Assembly: GCA_963575745.1 (NCBI GenBank)
Contig: CAUYUJ010000895.1
Location: 38,501-102,500, forward strand
Length of the DNA stretch: 64,000 nucleotides
Direction: 5' to 3'
Source of the DNA: Prorocentrum cordatum
Taxonomy: Eukaryota > Sar > Dinophyceae > Prorocentrales > Prorocentraceae
Numbering within the stretch: the stretch's first letter is position 1; each line of letters starts with the position of its first letter. This document shows, piece after piece, positions 20,500 to 30,625 of this stretch. Made by a program: the position numbers and the translations under genes. Below the pieces are notes generated by a model. That model searched no databases. It was not told where the DNA came from and saw only the letters and a program-made list of their open reading frames with translations.

Positions 20500-21095
20500 G
20501 CCGCAGGCAGCTGGGTTACACCTCGCCGTTCCTGAGAAGAAACACGAACTGCGAGACTGTCGCCACATTCGTTTCGAGGGCTTCTGGGGGGTCCGGCGGA
20601 GCGACGTCCTACGCAGACTCAGATTACACCTTACCATCCTGGGGGGGGCGGCTGGCTGCGACCTGTGACGCCATTAGCACGATCGAGTTCAGCTGGGGGG
20701 TCCATTGGAGTGACGCGTTACGCAGACTCAGGTTCGACCTCGCCGTCCTTGGAGGTCTGCGACCTGTGAGACTGTCGCCTTTTTCGATGGCTTCTGGAGG
20801 GTCCGGCGGAGTGACGCGTTACGCAAGCTCCAATTTGACCCCGCCATCCCCAGGGACGGGGGGGAGGCTGCGAATTGCGAAACTGCCACCACTTTCGAGG
20901 GCTGCTGGAGGGTCCAGCGGAGCGACGCGCTACGCAGACTTAAACTAGACCTCGCCATCTCTGGGGGGCGGGCTGCGAACTGTGAAACTGTCGCCACTTT
21001 CGAGGGCTGCTGGATGATACAAATGACTGACGCGCCACGCATGCCGAAATTAAACCTCACCATGCCTGGGGGGCGGCGAATTGTGAAACTGTCGG
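20500..21095 (+). repeat. ~100-bp satellite (family N), array 2
   Basis: Six units of the same consensus as array 1, more diverged. Confidence 0.8.
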
Positions 21096-21469
21096 TGCGG
21101 TCTGAAAGATGCGTGAATGAGGCGGGGACGCTGGCGTGCGAGCTAGGCCTTGTGCGCTTCCTGCGCTAGCTACGGACAGCTGGTGCCAGAACGACATGGC
21201 GCGGGCAACGCTACTTGTCCAACGTGCCAGTCGGAAAACAACGCCACCATCCCTTTCTCATCCCGCCTCTTTCGTCGTCGTCCTCGTCCCCCTTCCACCG
21301 TGTCCCTGCTGCTGCCACACTGGCTTTTCGGCCCCCCTTTTCCGTCCTTCTCCTGCCCCGCATTCCCGCCCCCATTCTTCTTCGAGCCGTCCACCCCCCT
21401 TCCGTCCTTCTTCTGCCCCGCGTTCCCGCCCCCGTTCATCTTCGTTCCTAAAGCCTCTTTCCTCGTCCT

Positions 21470-21625
21470 TCTATCGCTGTCCTGTGAGTCGTGCGACGCG
21501 CGCGCATCCGATGTAGCTTGCCCAACAACTTACGACGCCTGCGCTGTCGTTGTCCATGCGCATTTTGGCCAACTCCTCTTCTCACTGGTACAGATGGGCC
21601 GGGTACGTCGCAAGGTAATTTCCCC
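21470..21625 (+). repeat. ~150-bp direct repeat, copy 1
   Basis: CTGTCCTGTGAGTC.TGCG.CGCGCG through TGGGTACGTC.CAAGGTA; the second copy is at ~22,985-23,135. The two bracket satellite array 3. Confidence 0.7.
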
Positions 21626-21629
21626 AGGC

Positions 21630-21755
21630 TGGGGTCGCGACCTTCACCTCCCGCCTCCTTCTACTCTCCTCCCTCCTCCTCTCCTGCCCTGCCTCTTACT
21701 TGCCTAGTAACTGCCAGCCAGCCTGCCTCCTACCTCGCCAGCCCGGAAGTGCTGC
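21630..21755. other. Spacer before satellite array 3
   Basis: CTCC-rich, no gene. Confidence 0.3.
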
Positions 21756-21759
21756 GAAA

Positions 21760-22975
21760 TGTGAACCAGCCGCCGCTTCCGAAGGCTGCTGGGGGGCCAG
21801 CATCGTCTGGGGCTTCGCGGACTCCGGTTAGACTGCGCCATCCCTAGGGGGCTGCGAACTGTGAAACTGTCCCCACTTTCGAGGGCTGCTGGGGGAGCAG
21901 CATCGTCGGGCGCTTCGCGGATTCAGATTAAACCTCGCCGTCCCTGGGGGGACTGCGCACTGTGAAACTGTCCTCACATGCGAGGGCTGTAGGGAGGGCA
22001 GCACAGTCGAGGGCTGCGCGGACTCAGGCAGGGGGGGGTGCGAAATGCGAACGTGTCGCCGCTTTCGACGGCTGCCGGGGGGGCAGCGGGGAGCCGTCAT
22101 ACGCGGACTTATTGTACCTCGCCGTCGCTGGGGGACTGCGAAGTGCGACGCTGTCGCCACTGTCGAAGGCTGCTGGGGGGGGGGGCAGCGTACTCGGGGG
22201 GCTGCATGCGCGGACCTAGATTCGAATGCGCTATCCATGGGGGCTGCGAACTGCGAAACCGTCGCCACTGTTGAGGGCTGCTGGGGGGGGGGCCAGCGGG
22301 GTGACGTCATGCGCGGCCTCAGGTTAGCCCTCGCCATCAATCGCTGGGGGGCTGCAAACTGAGAAATGGCCTTCGCTTTCGAGGGCTGCGGGGGGGTGTA
22401 GCAGGGCAAGCGCAATGGCATCATGCGCGGACACAAGCTATACCTCCTCATTCCTTGCGGGCTGCGAACTTCGGAATTGATGCCACCTTCGAGGTCGGCT
22501 AGGGGGGCCAGCGGAGTTGCGTCACACGCGGCCTCAGATTGGACCTCGCCATCCCTGGGGGGGGGGCAACGAGCTGAAACATTTCCTTCACTTTCAAGGG
22601 CTGCTGGGGGGCAACAGAGCCAGCGGAGTGGCATCATACGCGGGCACAGGCTATGCCTCCCCATTCCTTGTGGGCTGCAAACTCCGAGATCGACGCCACC
22701 TTCGAGGGCTGCTGAGGCGGGCCGACGGAGTGACGTCACGCGCAGACTCAGATGAGACCTCGCCATCCCCGGGGGCTGCAAGGTGCGAAGCTGTCGCCGC
22801 TTTCGAGGGCTGCGGGGGGGGGGCAGCGGAGTGACGTCTCAGTGCCGCCATCCCCTGGGGGCTGCAAGGTGCGAAGCTGTCGCCGCTTTCGAGGGCTGCG
22901 GGGGGGGGGGCAGCGGAGTGCGTTCCGCTGCGCAGATCGGGGCGGGACCTCGCCAGCCCTGGGGCGCCTCGCGCC
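21760..22975 (+). repeat. ~100-bp satellite (family N), array 3
   Basis: About twelve units (GGCTGCGAACTGTGAAAC..., CACTTTCGAGGGCTGCTGGG..., CCTCGCCATCC). The two last units (22,783-22,910) are nearly identical and therefore recent. Confidence 0.85.
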
Positions 22976-22984
22976 TCGCCCTTC

Positions 22985-23135
22985 CACGGCTGTCCTGTGA
23001 GTCATGCGGCGCGCGCCTGCTATGTACTTCGCTTGCGCAACACATGACGGCTTCTGCGTTAGCGTGATCCACGCTCCATGCCAGCCCGGCCAACTCCTCA
23101 CTTGATGCAGACGGGTTGGGTACGTCACAAGGTAC
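22985..23135 (+). repeat. ~150-bp direct repeat, copy 2
   Basis: Partner of 21,470-21,625. Confidence 0.7.
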
Positions 23136-23142
23136 TCCGAGA

Positions 23143-23306
23143 TTCTTAATCAGCGTCGGGGGGCGTCACCCCCGCCGGCAGCCCCACGTCGACCCCCGTC
23201 GCGGGCAGCCACCGCGCGCCGACGGCGCTCCGACCCCCGTCGCGGCGCGACGACGAGGCGAGGTTGACCCCCCGTCGGGTGGTACCCTCCCTACGCTTAT
23301 TAAGAA
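23143..23306. mobile_element. Element H, copy 2
   Basis: TTCTTAATCAGCGTCGGGGG at the left and its inverse CGCTTATTAAGAA at the right. About 90% identical to copy 1. Both copies are preceded by CTCCGAG. Confidence 0.8.
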
Positions 23307-23399
23307 AGCAAGAGTAAGTGGTTGTTGCGTTCATGCCTCCGTACTCGTATGCATGTAAGATGTCTGTACGTCTGCTTTTGCATCGACATAATTTCCAGG

Positions 23400-23745
23400 C
23401 GAGAAGGAGGAGAAGGAGAAGGAGGAGAAGGAGGAGGAGGAGGAGGAAGGGGAGGAGGAGGAGGGGGAGGAGGAGAAGGAGGGGGAGAAGCAGAAGGGGG
23501 AGGAGGAGGAGGAGGAGGAGGAGAAGAGGAGGAGGAGGAGGAGGAGGAGGAGGAGGAGGAGGAGGAGGAGGAGGAGGAGGAGGAGGAGAAGAAGAAGAAG
23601 AAGAAGGGGGGGAGGAGGAGTTGGTGGTTGGAGGAGGAGGAGGAGGAGGAGGAGGAGGAGGAGGAGGAGGAGGAGGAGGGGAGGAGGGGTAGGAGGAGGA
23701 AGAGGAAGAGGAGGAGGAGGAGGAGGAGGAGGAGGAGGAGGAGCT
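23400..23745. repeat. (GGA)n/(GAA)n microsatellite
   Basis: GGA array with a GAAGAA block at 23,588-23,605. Confidence 0.95.
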
Positions 23746-23978
23746 CTTTCCGAGCTCTTTCAGGCCGCCACTTCGTGGCTCGCCTGCGCGAGCGCGCTGT
23801 GGGCGCGCGCGCGCAGGTCGGCCGCCCACAACAGTGCTTGCACTGCGCGCAGGCGGCGCGGGCCAGGAACGCCAACCCCAGGGGAAGCGCAGCTATCTTC
23901 GCACACCGCGCAGCCCCGCGGGCTAGGGGTCCACAGGCCGGGTACAGCTCTAAGCATTACACAGCCACAGGCCGAGAC

Positions 23979-25022
23979 TCAGAGCATCTTCTTGTCCGCC
24001 CCCTCGTCCTGCTGCCCCGCCTTCGTGTCGCGCTCGGCCTCCCTCGCGGCCTCAGCTGCCCCCTGGCGCGCGGCCGCCGCCCGCAGCAGCGCGGCCTGCG
24101 CCGTCCGCGCCGCGGTCTCCGTCGCGCGGGCGTCCGCTTGCGCCGCGGCCAGCTGCGCGCGGGCGTCTGCGGCGCGGCGCTGCGCGTCGGCTAGCCGCTC
24201 GGCCCTCGGCCCGCCGCGCGCGAGGGCCTCCTCGCCCTCGGCCGCTCGGAGCCGTCGCAGCCGCGCGCTGGGCTCCTTCGCCTGCAGCGCGAAGCCCGCC
24301 AGGTCCGCCCAGCGCCGCTCCGCAGCCTGCTCCTCGCGTCGCTGCCGAGCGGGAGGGGGCGGTGGCCTCGGCTTCGGGCGGAGCCTCTCGGCTTGCGCCT
24401 GGCGCCTAGCCTGGGCGAGGCGCTCCGTCGCCGTCGGCGGGTCGGCTGCCCTCGCCGCCTGTCCCGCAGCTGGCTTCAGCGCCCTGGCCTCGGCGTGCTG
24501 CGCGACTGGCGGCGTCAGCTGAGGCGCGGCCTGCGCCCTCGGGGCCTCCGCCGCGGCCTGCCGCTCCTGCTGGTCCAGGCGCGCGCGCAGCCGCGAGAAG
24601 CGCCCCGCGTCGGCCGTGGCCTGCGCCCTCCGGCTCGCCTGCAGCTGGTCCTCCACCTTCTCGTAGAAGGCGTCGCGGTCCTCGGCCTCCGCCCGCTGCT
24701 GCCGTTGCCGTTGGTCCGCCTCGTGGCGCTCGGCCTCCGCGCGCCGCCGCCGCCGCAGTCGGTCGAGGTAGGCCTCCGCTGTCAGGGGCGGGTCCTCCTC
24801 GTCCTCCGCGGCGCGGCGCTCTGCGCGCGTTCCCGCGGGCTGCAGCGCCTCGGCCAGGGCGGCGCCGAGGCGGGTGGGCGCTGAGCCGCGGTGGCTGCTG
24901 AGCGCCGCGAAAGCCGCCAGCAGCCGCTCGACGGCGCGCCCCTCCGCGCGGCGCTGCTGGGCCCTGCGCGCGGCGGCGGGCCGGTTCGGCCGGCGCCTGC
25001 GAGGCGCGGCGGCCGCCTCCAT
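23979..25022 (-). CDS. Ala/Arg-rich coiled-coil protein, 347 aa
   Basis: This is the longest frame outside simple repeats that looks like a whole protein. It starts MEAAAAPRRRRPNRPAAARR, has a Pro/acidic break (AEDEEDPPLTAEAYLDRLRR), then long charged helices (RAEAEDRDAFYEKVEDQLQA, LRARLDQQERQAAAEAP) and a C-terminal Ala-rich helix ending DKKML-TGA. Heptad-like spacing of Leu/Ala with Glu/Arg suggests a coiled coil; no enzyme motif, signal peptide or membrane segment is visible. The start is the first Met after the GGA array (25,133 on). Function unknown. All three frames are GC-rich, but only this one has full-length open sequence with a charged-helix pattern. Confidence 0.6.
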   Translation of the reverse strand: MEAAAAPRRRRPNRPAAARRAQQRRAEGRAVERLLAAFAALSSHRGSAPTRLGAALAEALQPAGTRAERRAAEDEEDPPLTAEAYLDRLRRRRRAEAERHEADQRQRQQRAEAEDRDAFYEKVEDQLQASRRAQATADAGRFSRLRARLDQQERQAAAEAPRAQAAPQLTPPVAQHAEARALKPAAGQAARAADPPTATERLAQARRQAQAERLRPKPRPPPPPARQRREEQAAERRWADLAGFALQAKEPSARLRRLRAAEGEEALARGGPRAERLADAQRRAADARAQLAAAQADARATETAARTAQAALLRAAAARQGAAEAAREAERDTKAGQQDEGADKKML

Positions 25023-25132
25023 GCCGCCAGGGAGGGTGCCGGGACGGCGGGGGGAAAGGGGAGGGGGCGGCGGCGCCCGGCGGCGCCCGTGGCGCTGGCT
25101 GGCCCCGAGCCCCGCGCTCGTGCCAGCTGGCG

Positions 25133-25783
25133 CTGGAGGAGGAGGAGGAGGAGGAGGAGGAGGAGGAGGAGGAGGAGGAGGAGAGGAGGAGGAGAGGAGG
25201 AGGAGGAGGAGGAGGAGGAGGAGGAGGAGAAGGAGGACGGGAGGACGGGAGGAGGAGGAGGAGGATGAGGAGGAGGAGGAGGAGGAGGAGGAGGAGGAGG
25301 AGGAAGAGGAGGAGGAGGAAGGAAGGAGGGGGGAAGAGGAGGAGGAGGAGGAGTGAGGAGGAGGAGGAGGAGGAGAGAGGAGGAGGAGGAGGTGAGAGGA
25401 GGAGGAGGAGGAGGAGGAGGTGGAGGAGTGAGGAGGAGAGGAAGAGGAGGAAGGGGGAGGAGGAGGGTGGAGGAGGAGGAGAGGAGGAGGAGGAGGAGAG
25501 GAGGAGGAGGAGGAGGAGGAGGAGAGGGAGGAGGAGAATGAGAAGGAGGAGGAAGAGGAGGGGGAGGGGGGAGGAGGAGGAGGGAGGAGGAGGAGGAGGA
25601 GGAGGAGGAGGAGGAGGAGGAGGAGGAGGAGGAGAGGAGGAAGAGGAGGAGGAGGAGGAGGACGAGGAGGAGGAGGAGGAAGAGAGGCAAGGAGGAGGAG
25701 GAGGACGGAGGAGGGAGGAGAGGAGGAGAGGAGGAGGAGGAGGAGGAGGAGGACGAGGAGGAGGAGGAGGAGGAGGAGGAGGA
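25133..25783. repeat. (GGA)n microsatellite, 650 bp
   Basis: GGA/GAG array with AGGA and TGA interruptions. It lies directly upstream of the coiled-coil ORF and downstream of exon 25,789-25,951. Confidence 0.95.
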
Positions 25784-25788
25784 CTGCG

Positions 25789-25951
25789 CTATCTCAACGG
25801 CTGCGGGATCGCCAACGCAATGTTGCCTCGCAGCGCTCGCGCCGGAGAGAGCGCGACGGGGCGAGGCTCCCCAGTGGGCGCTCCTGGGGCGTTGTTGGCC
25901 CCTCTGCGGAGCCACCCAGGGCGCCTCTGGGGGCCTGGGACCTCCTCGAGC
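25789..25951 (-). CDS. Possible terminal exon after A copy 5
   Basis: Reads LEEVPGPQRRPGWLRRGAN, NAPGAPTGEPRPVALSPARA and LRGNIALAIPQPLR then TAG. The frame is reached exactly by splicing out the element-A interval at its GC-AG ends: the codon AG|G is restored and reads Arg-Leu-Glu-Glu. No domain recognised. Confidence 0.45.
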
Positions 25952-26526
25952 CTCGTCTTAGGTCAGGCATGTCCCCCTACAGACGGATTTTGGACGAAAA
26001 ATGCAACATACCTCGATCATATTCAAACATCGCCGGCCCAATGGGCCAGAGGCGTGCTAAGATCTCCGGTAACTGGTTAACAATATTCTACTTCGCGCGC
26101 GGGGGGCGGCCCCTGGGGGTCTCCGGGCGAAAAGAACCCCAGCAAGGTCCTGCAAGGTCCCGGCAGGTCTGGGTCAGAGATGCCGGACCGGGCAAATTTT
26201 CGACACCCCTCACGATGATCGTGGCCTCCGAGGGGGGAGCCGCAATCGACTATCCCCCCCTCCCGCCCCAAGAGGCCCCCAAGAGCCCCCCAAGAGGCCC
26301 TGGGGGCCCCCAAGACGCCGCCAAGGAGCCCCAAGAGACTCCCAAGAGGTCCCCAAGAGGCCCCCAACAGGCCCTAAAGAGGGCTCCAGGGCCTGCGGAA
26401 TGAGCGAAGCGATGAAATAATCAAACATAGTCAACAAAATCGTCCCCAGATGTTCTTTTTTTGTTTGTGTGTGTGTGAGACTATTTTTGACTATTCCCCC
26501 TGTAGAAGGACGTGCCAGACTTAAGC
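25952..26526 (-). mobile_element. Element A, copy 5, as GC-AG intron, with nested B
   Basis: Element proper 25,958-26,524; 8-bp target copies GCCTCGTC (25,950-25,957) and GCCTTGTC (26,525-26,532), 7 of 8. On the minus strand each copy contains AG|GC at the same place (GACAAG|GC and GACGAG|GC). The duplication therefore supplies both the GC donor and the AG acceptor, and splicing restores the uninserted sequence. Element B copy 1 sits inside. Confidence 0.7.
26031..26413 (+). mobile_element. Element B, copy 1, nested in A copy 5
   Basis: Starts GCCCAATGGGCCAGAGGCGT, ends GCGGAATGAGCGAAGCGAT, and carries CCAAGAGG units inside. A second copy with the same ends is at 42,866-43,661. Confidence 0.75.
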
Positions 26527-26640
26527 CTTGTCGTGGCCTGGCCTCTATGGCGGATCGGTTTCTCTTCAGTCCAGGCGCGCTCCTCCCCGGCCTCGGCCTC
26601 TGGGCAGGGAGGGGGTCCACGCGCACACCTGTTGTTTGAC
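26527..26640 (-). CDS. Possible exon upstream of A copy 5
   Basis: Minus-strand frame PPPCPEAEAGEERAWTEEK then PIRHRGQATT, ending AG at the GC donor. A CAACAG acceptor lies near 26,630. Charged, protein-like, not recognised. Confidence 0.4.
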
Positions 26641-26829
26641 AGCAACAGGCTGGGCGCAGCGTGTGGGTGACGACAGTGGGCCAGAACAGCGTGACGCGTG
26701 AACGGAATGCTCCTCGGGCGAGAGGTCCAAGCGCGCAAATTTGAAAGACAGTCCGCAGGAAGTCTGGGGAAGGGGGCTTTTTGGAGGGAGCCCTGGGGCC
26801 TTCCAGGGGACACCCAGGGGCCTCCCCCA

Positions 26830-26930
26830 TGGAGAGAGGTTCAGATCCCAAAGGGACGGCTCAGATCCCAAGAGGACGGTTCAGACCCCAACGGGTCTGG
26901 ACACGGGATGGGTCCAGATCCCAGCCAAGC
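26830..26930 (+). repeat. ~20-bp tandem TCAGATCCCAAGAGGACGGT
   Basis: Four degenerate units. The inverse unit recurs at 28,600-28,685 (GGGATCTGAGCCGTCC). Confidence 0.7.
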
Positions 26931-27004
26931 TTTTTAAGCTTACAAGCGCGTGATGCGCTTCGTCGGCGCTTCACAGGTGCCTCCTAGAAGGCGCCTCCTC
27001 GGCT

Positions 27005-27385
27005 TCATGCAGGTTCCCTGGGGGTTTCTCATCGGATTCGTCAGGGATTCCTTGGTAGTCCTGAGGTTTCCGAAGGGATCCCTGAGGATTCCCGAAAGAC
27101 TCCTGGGGAGTCCGGAGGATTCCTGACGGATCCTTGGGGATTCCTGGAGGGCTCCTGAAGATTCCAAAAAGAATCCCCGGGATTCCTCGGGATTTCTAAA
27201 CAAAGATTCTTGAGGATTCCCGAGAAGGGTCCTGAAGGAGCCTTACGGAATCCTGAATGCTGATGGACTCATGGAGATTTCTAGGGATTCCGGATGATTC
27301 CTTGGCGATTCCTGACGATTTCCCCAAACATCCAAAACACATTTCTCAACGGTTCCTGGGGATTCCGGCAGATTCCGTCGGAATT
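27005..27385 (+). repeat. GATTCCTGAGG minisatellite
   Basis: Degenerate 11-13-bp units of GATTCCTGANGG. Confidence 0.8.
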
Positions 27386-27414
27386 CCTGAAGGACTCGGT
27401 GTGTAATTGGAAAT

Positions 27415-28400
27415 ACGTGATGTATACGTTTTATGTATGGTGCGAATTAGTTGTGTACACGTTTTGTGTACGTTTCGTTTTAACAATTGTGCACGTTCTA
27501 TTGTATACAAATGTCGTATACGCTCTGTATATGATGTCTGTTTCGTATACGTGTTGTATAGGATTGTTTACTGTTCCGTGCGTTTGATAAACACTGCGTG
27601 TACGTTTTATCCACGTTTCGTATGCATTGCTTGATGCATGGCGCCAACGTGCTTTTGCGTTTCGCACGTGTGTCCTGTACGTGTTCGAAACGTGATTACG
27701 TGCTGTATACGTTTGCTATATGTTTCGGGCACGGTTTGCTTGCTTTGTGTATATGTGTTGTTGTTTATGGTCAATGCACGCATACGTTCGGTATACGCTT
27801 CGTAACAAAAAACGTCGTGGTAAACGTTTCGTATACGCTTTGTGTGCGCTGCGTATCTGTTTCGTCTCCGTTCTGTGTGCGTTTCGTATTCGTTCGGCGG
27901 CGCACGTCTAGTAACAACTTTCATATACGTAGCATATATGTTCCATGTACACGTCGTGCGCGTTGCGTATATGTTGTTATACGTTGCGCATACGTTTCGT
28001 ACCGGCTTGCTATGCGTACCATAGTCGCTGTGTGTGCGCTTCATATACATCTTACCTGCGCTCCATATGCGTCTCCTGTATGTTCCTCTTGCGTTTCAAT
28101 CACGTGCGGTATGTGTTCAGATGCGCTTCGTGTGACTTCCATACGCGTTTCCTATACGTTCCATGAATATATCGTATGCGTTTCATTTACATTACATCTG
28201 CGTTCCATACACGAATCAAATACGATTCGTGCGACCCGTATGCGTGTCATACACGCTCCACATACGTGTCATGGAATTTTCTTATACGTTTCGCCTGCGT
28301 TGTTTTGCGCGCTTCGGTTATTTCCCTTACAACTTTAGTCAATGCTTCCTTCATGTGTTGTTTACTTTGTTTGTTTTACGTAATTTTCGCATGCGTTTCG
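27415..28400 (+). repeat. 12-bp GTATACGTTTCG minisatellite, ~1 kb
   Basis: Imperfect 12-bp units (GTATACGTTTCG, GTGTGCGTTTCG and similar) run continuously. The long Cys/Tyr/Arg frames here are products of the repeat, not genes. Confidence 0.85.
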
Positions 28401-28404
28401 TACG

Positions 28405-29260
28405 CGTCGCCGTCTTGGTGAACCTGGAGCCTTATGGCTTAGGGGCGTCCTGGAGTACCTAGAACTTGCACGGCACAACGCAATGACACGGTCTACACCC
28501 CAACGGTGCACCATGAACACCGAATGAATTTTTGAAATGGGTGCCATTCGGTTCTCATTGTCAAGATGAGTATGCATTAACAACTTTGGACATAACTTGT
28601 TCCCGGCCGTTGGGGTCTGAACTGTTCTGGTTTTGTTACCCCTTGGAATCTGAGCCGTCCTGTTGGGATCTGATTGCCCCGTTTGGATCTGGCCCCGTCG
28701 CCCTCCCCCTTGCCGCGCTGGGCTCCCTGGGGGCCACCTGTCGGGAGAAAGGGGCAAGGGCGAGGTGGATCCGGGGCGGGCGAGCTGGTGGGAGGGGCGG
28801 GGCCACCCGAGCTGGGCGCACGCGTTCGGGAGGAGGAGCAGCGGCAGAGGCGGCAGCACCGCACAGCACAGCAACCGCGCAGGAGGCGCCCAGAGGGACA
28901 GGGAGCAGCCCGCACGGCCGGAGCACCTCGCGCGCAGCGTCCCGACGCGTCGGCCCGACGTCTCCAGGCCTGGGCCCCCGAGGCTCTTCGGAGGACGAGC
29001 GGCGGCGGCTGCCACGTCCCGCAGGCGCGCCCTCCAGGCCTGGCTCAACGTGCAGCCCCAGGCCCTCTGGCGACTCGGGCAGAGCGTGCCAGGCAAGTGT
29101 CGCACCGCCGCTTGTTCTCAGCGCGCCCACGCAGCCGAAGCCGACACCACGGCAGACCCTCGGCAAACCTGGCGTCCAAAGCGGCGTTTCAAGTGGTGGC
29201 CGCGGCGCCCTCTCAGATACGGCGGGCCGCGCGTCGGCAAACGGCGCACCGACACGTGTC
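28405..29260. other. GC-rich region, coding status unclear
   Basis: 28,690-29,250 is open in several frames on both strands; nothing recognisable. Could hold exons of the D-intron gene on the minus strand. Confidence 0.3.
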
Positions 29261-29263
29261 AAG

Positions 29264-29428
29264 GGGCCAGGAGCACACAAGTATGCGGGCACACATCCCA
29301 GGATTCGCGCATCTCCCAATATTTGCCAGGTTTTCGTCTCCCCCCCCACTTCCCACCTTTTCCTGTGTCTTCCAGGGAACCATCGATTGACTGTGCCAGT
29401 GTGTTTTTGTTCCCCTTTGGCCCCGCCC
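29264..29428 (-). mobile_element. Element D, copy 2 (diverged)
   Basis: CACACTGGCACAGTCAATCG, GGGAAGTGGGGGGG and ACTTGTGTGCTCCTGG match the D consensus at about 70-75%. Confidence 0.65.
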
Positions 29429-29541
29429 ACTCCGGCCGCCTGAGGCCCCGCCTGCCTGTGCCCTGTCTCCCTAATGAAAGCTGTGCGTAGCCCGCCTAGC
29501 TTTTGGCGGAAGAGGTTCGCTCTCGCCCCGCCCACCAAAAG
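29422..29541 (+). mobile_element. SINE-like element I, copy 1
   Basis: CCGGCCGCCTGAGGCCCCGC through CTAATGAAAGCTGTGCGTAG to GAGGTTCGCTCTCGCCCCGC. It matches the minus strand of 33,073-33,210 at about 88%. GGTTCG.NTC resembles a Pol III B box. Confidence 0.65.
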
Positions 29542-29578
29542 TGTTTTTTCCCAACCCTCCTGCGTTTCGCCGCTTTGA

Positions 29579-29732
29579 ATCAGGAGGAGAAAAACACACA
29601 GACACAACTCATCGTCGATTCCCAGGAAATATAGAAAAACATGGGAAGTGGGGGGGAAGAAAAAAAAACATAACATATGGGAAAATATGGGGAACCCTTT
29701 TATTCGTGTGTATTTATGTTTGTGTGTCCCAG
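29579..29732 (+). mobile_element. Element D, copy 3
   Basis: Plus-strand copy: ATCAGGAGGAGAAAAACACA at the start to GTTTGTGTGTCCCAG at the end, ATCGTCGATTCCCAGG and GGGAAGTGGGGGGG inside. The donor GT of other copies is AA here. Confidence 0.75.
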
Positions 29733-29816
29733 GGCCCCTTCATTGAAGATCCAGGGGGCCCCCAGAGCCGCCCAGTGGCCAGCTCGGGGTGCGGCGCCTG
29801 TCCCGCGGGAGGGGTC

Positions 29817-29974
29817 GAGAGCTCCCGGGGGGGCCGGCGGCGCCACACAGACAAAAAGGCGAGGCGTCGGAGGCACGGGGGCCCCGGGGCACCGCTGACA
29901 TGAAGGGGGCCCCCGTGCCTCCGACGCCTCGCCTTTTTGTCTGTGTGGCGCCGCCGGCCCCCCCGGGAGCTCTC
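29817..29974. repeat. Perfect 69-bp inverted repeat with 20-bp loop
   Basis: Arms 29,817-29,885 and 29,906-29,974 are exact reverse complements (GAGAGCTCCCGGGGGGGCCG ... ). Flanked outside by D copies 3 and 4 in opposite orientation. Confidence 0.95.
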
Positions 29975-29980
29975 GGGGCC

Positions 29981-30138
29981 CTGGGACACACAAACAAATA
30001 CACACGAATCAAAGGATTTCCCATATTTTCCAACATTTTCTGTGTTTTTTGTCTTCCCCCCACTTCCCATGTTTTCCCATATTTTCTGGAAATCGACGAT
30101 TAATAGTGTCTGTGTGTGTGTTTTCCCCTCCTGATTAC
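29981..30138 (-). mobile_element. Element D, copy 4 (GT-AG ends)
   Basis: On the minus strand from GTAATCAGGAGGGGAAAAC to GTTTGTGTGTCCCAG. The frame NEIRSWGVPEPAYAF lies directly upstream and RELPGGPAAPHRQKGEASEA directly downstream, in a compatible phase. Confidence 0.7.
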
Positions 30139-30139
30139 A

Positions 30140-30560
30140 AAACGCATATGCTGGCTCGGGCACGCCCCAGGATCTGATCTCGTTGCGGCGAGGGCATCGG
30201 ACAAGGAGCCATTGGCTAAGGAGCCTTTGGACACATAACCATGGGATGAGGAACCACTGGTTAAGGTGTAAGGAGCCGAACAGATGATAACGGAGACTCT
30301 TATTTAAGAGAAATCTGGACCAACATCCCAGAAGTTTCTGAAAACACGCCGGGAGTTTGTTAAGGCAAGCCTGGTTATACATTTTTTGCTGACGCGGGAG
30401 GGGCGAGCGTGCTCGAAGAGAACTGGGCCAGCTTCCTGGCAAGCTGTGCTGAGAACCGCTGGCCCCACTTTTCGGGGAGAGGTTCCTCCATCGGATGCTC
30501 GGGCACAGTCCCTGGCACTATCTTGTGATCGTGTGGGTTCCTTATCCAGGGGGGATGGGA
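30140..30560. other. Spacer, possible exon end at 30,139-30,200
   Basis: Apart from the short minus-strand frame next to D copy 4, nothing recognised. Confidence 0.3.
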
Positions 30561-30625
30561 TGGGGGAGGAGGAGGAGGAGGAGAAGGAGGGGGAGGAGGA
30601 GGAGGAGGAGGAGGGGGAGGAAGGA
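30558..30625. repeat. (GGA)n microsatellite
   Basis: Short GGA array. Confidence 0.85.

Noticed and set aside
21828-22781. 317-codon frame with repeated motifs in satellite array 3
   Set aside because: The period follows the ~100-bp satellite, frames shift between units, and the motif is not protein-like.
27598-28338. 246-codon Cys/Tyr/Arg-rich plus-strand frame
   Set aside because: The 12-bp repeat makes a four-residue periodic peptide; no protein features.
29422-29541. Element I as a functional tRNA or snRNA gene
   Set aside because: Only a weak B-box-like motif; no cloverleaf or snRNA signature could be recognised by eye.
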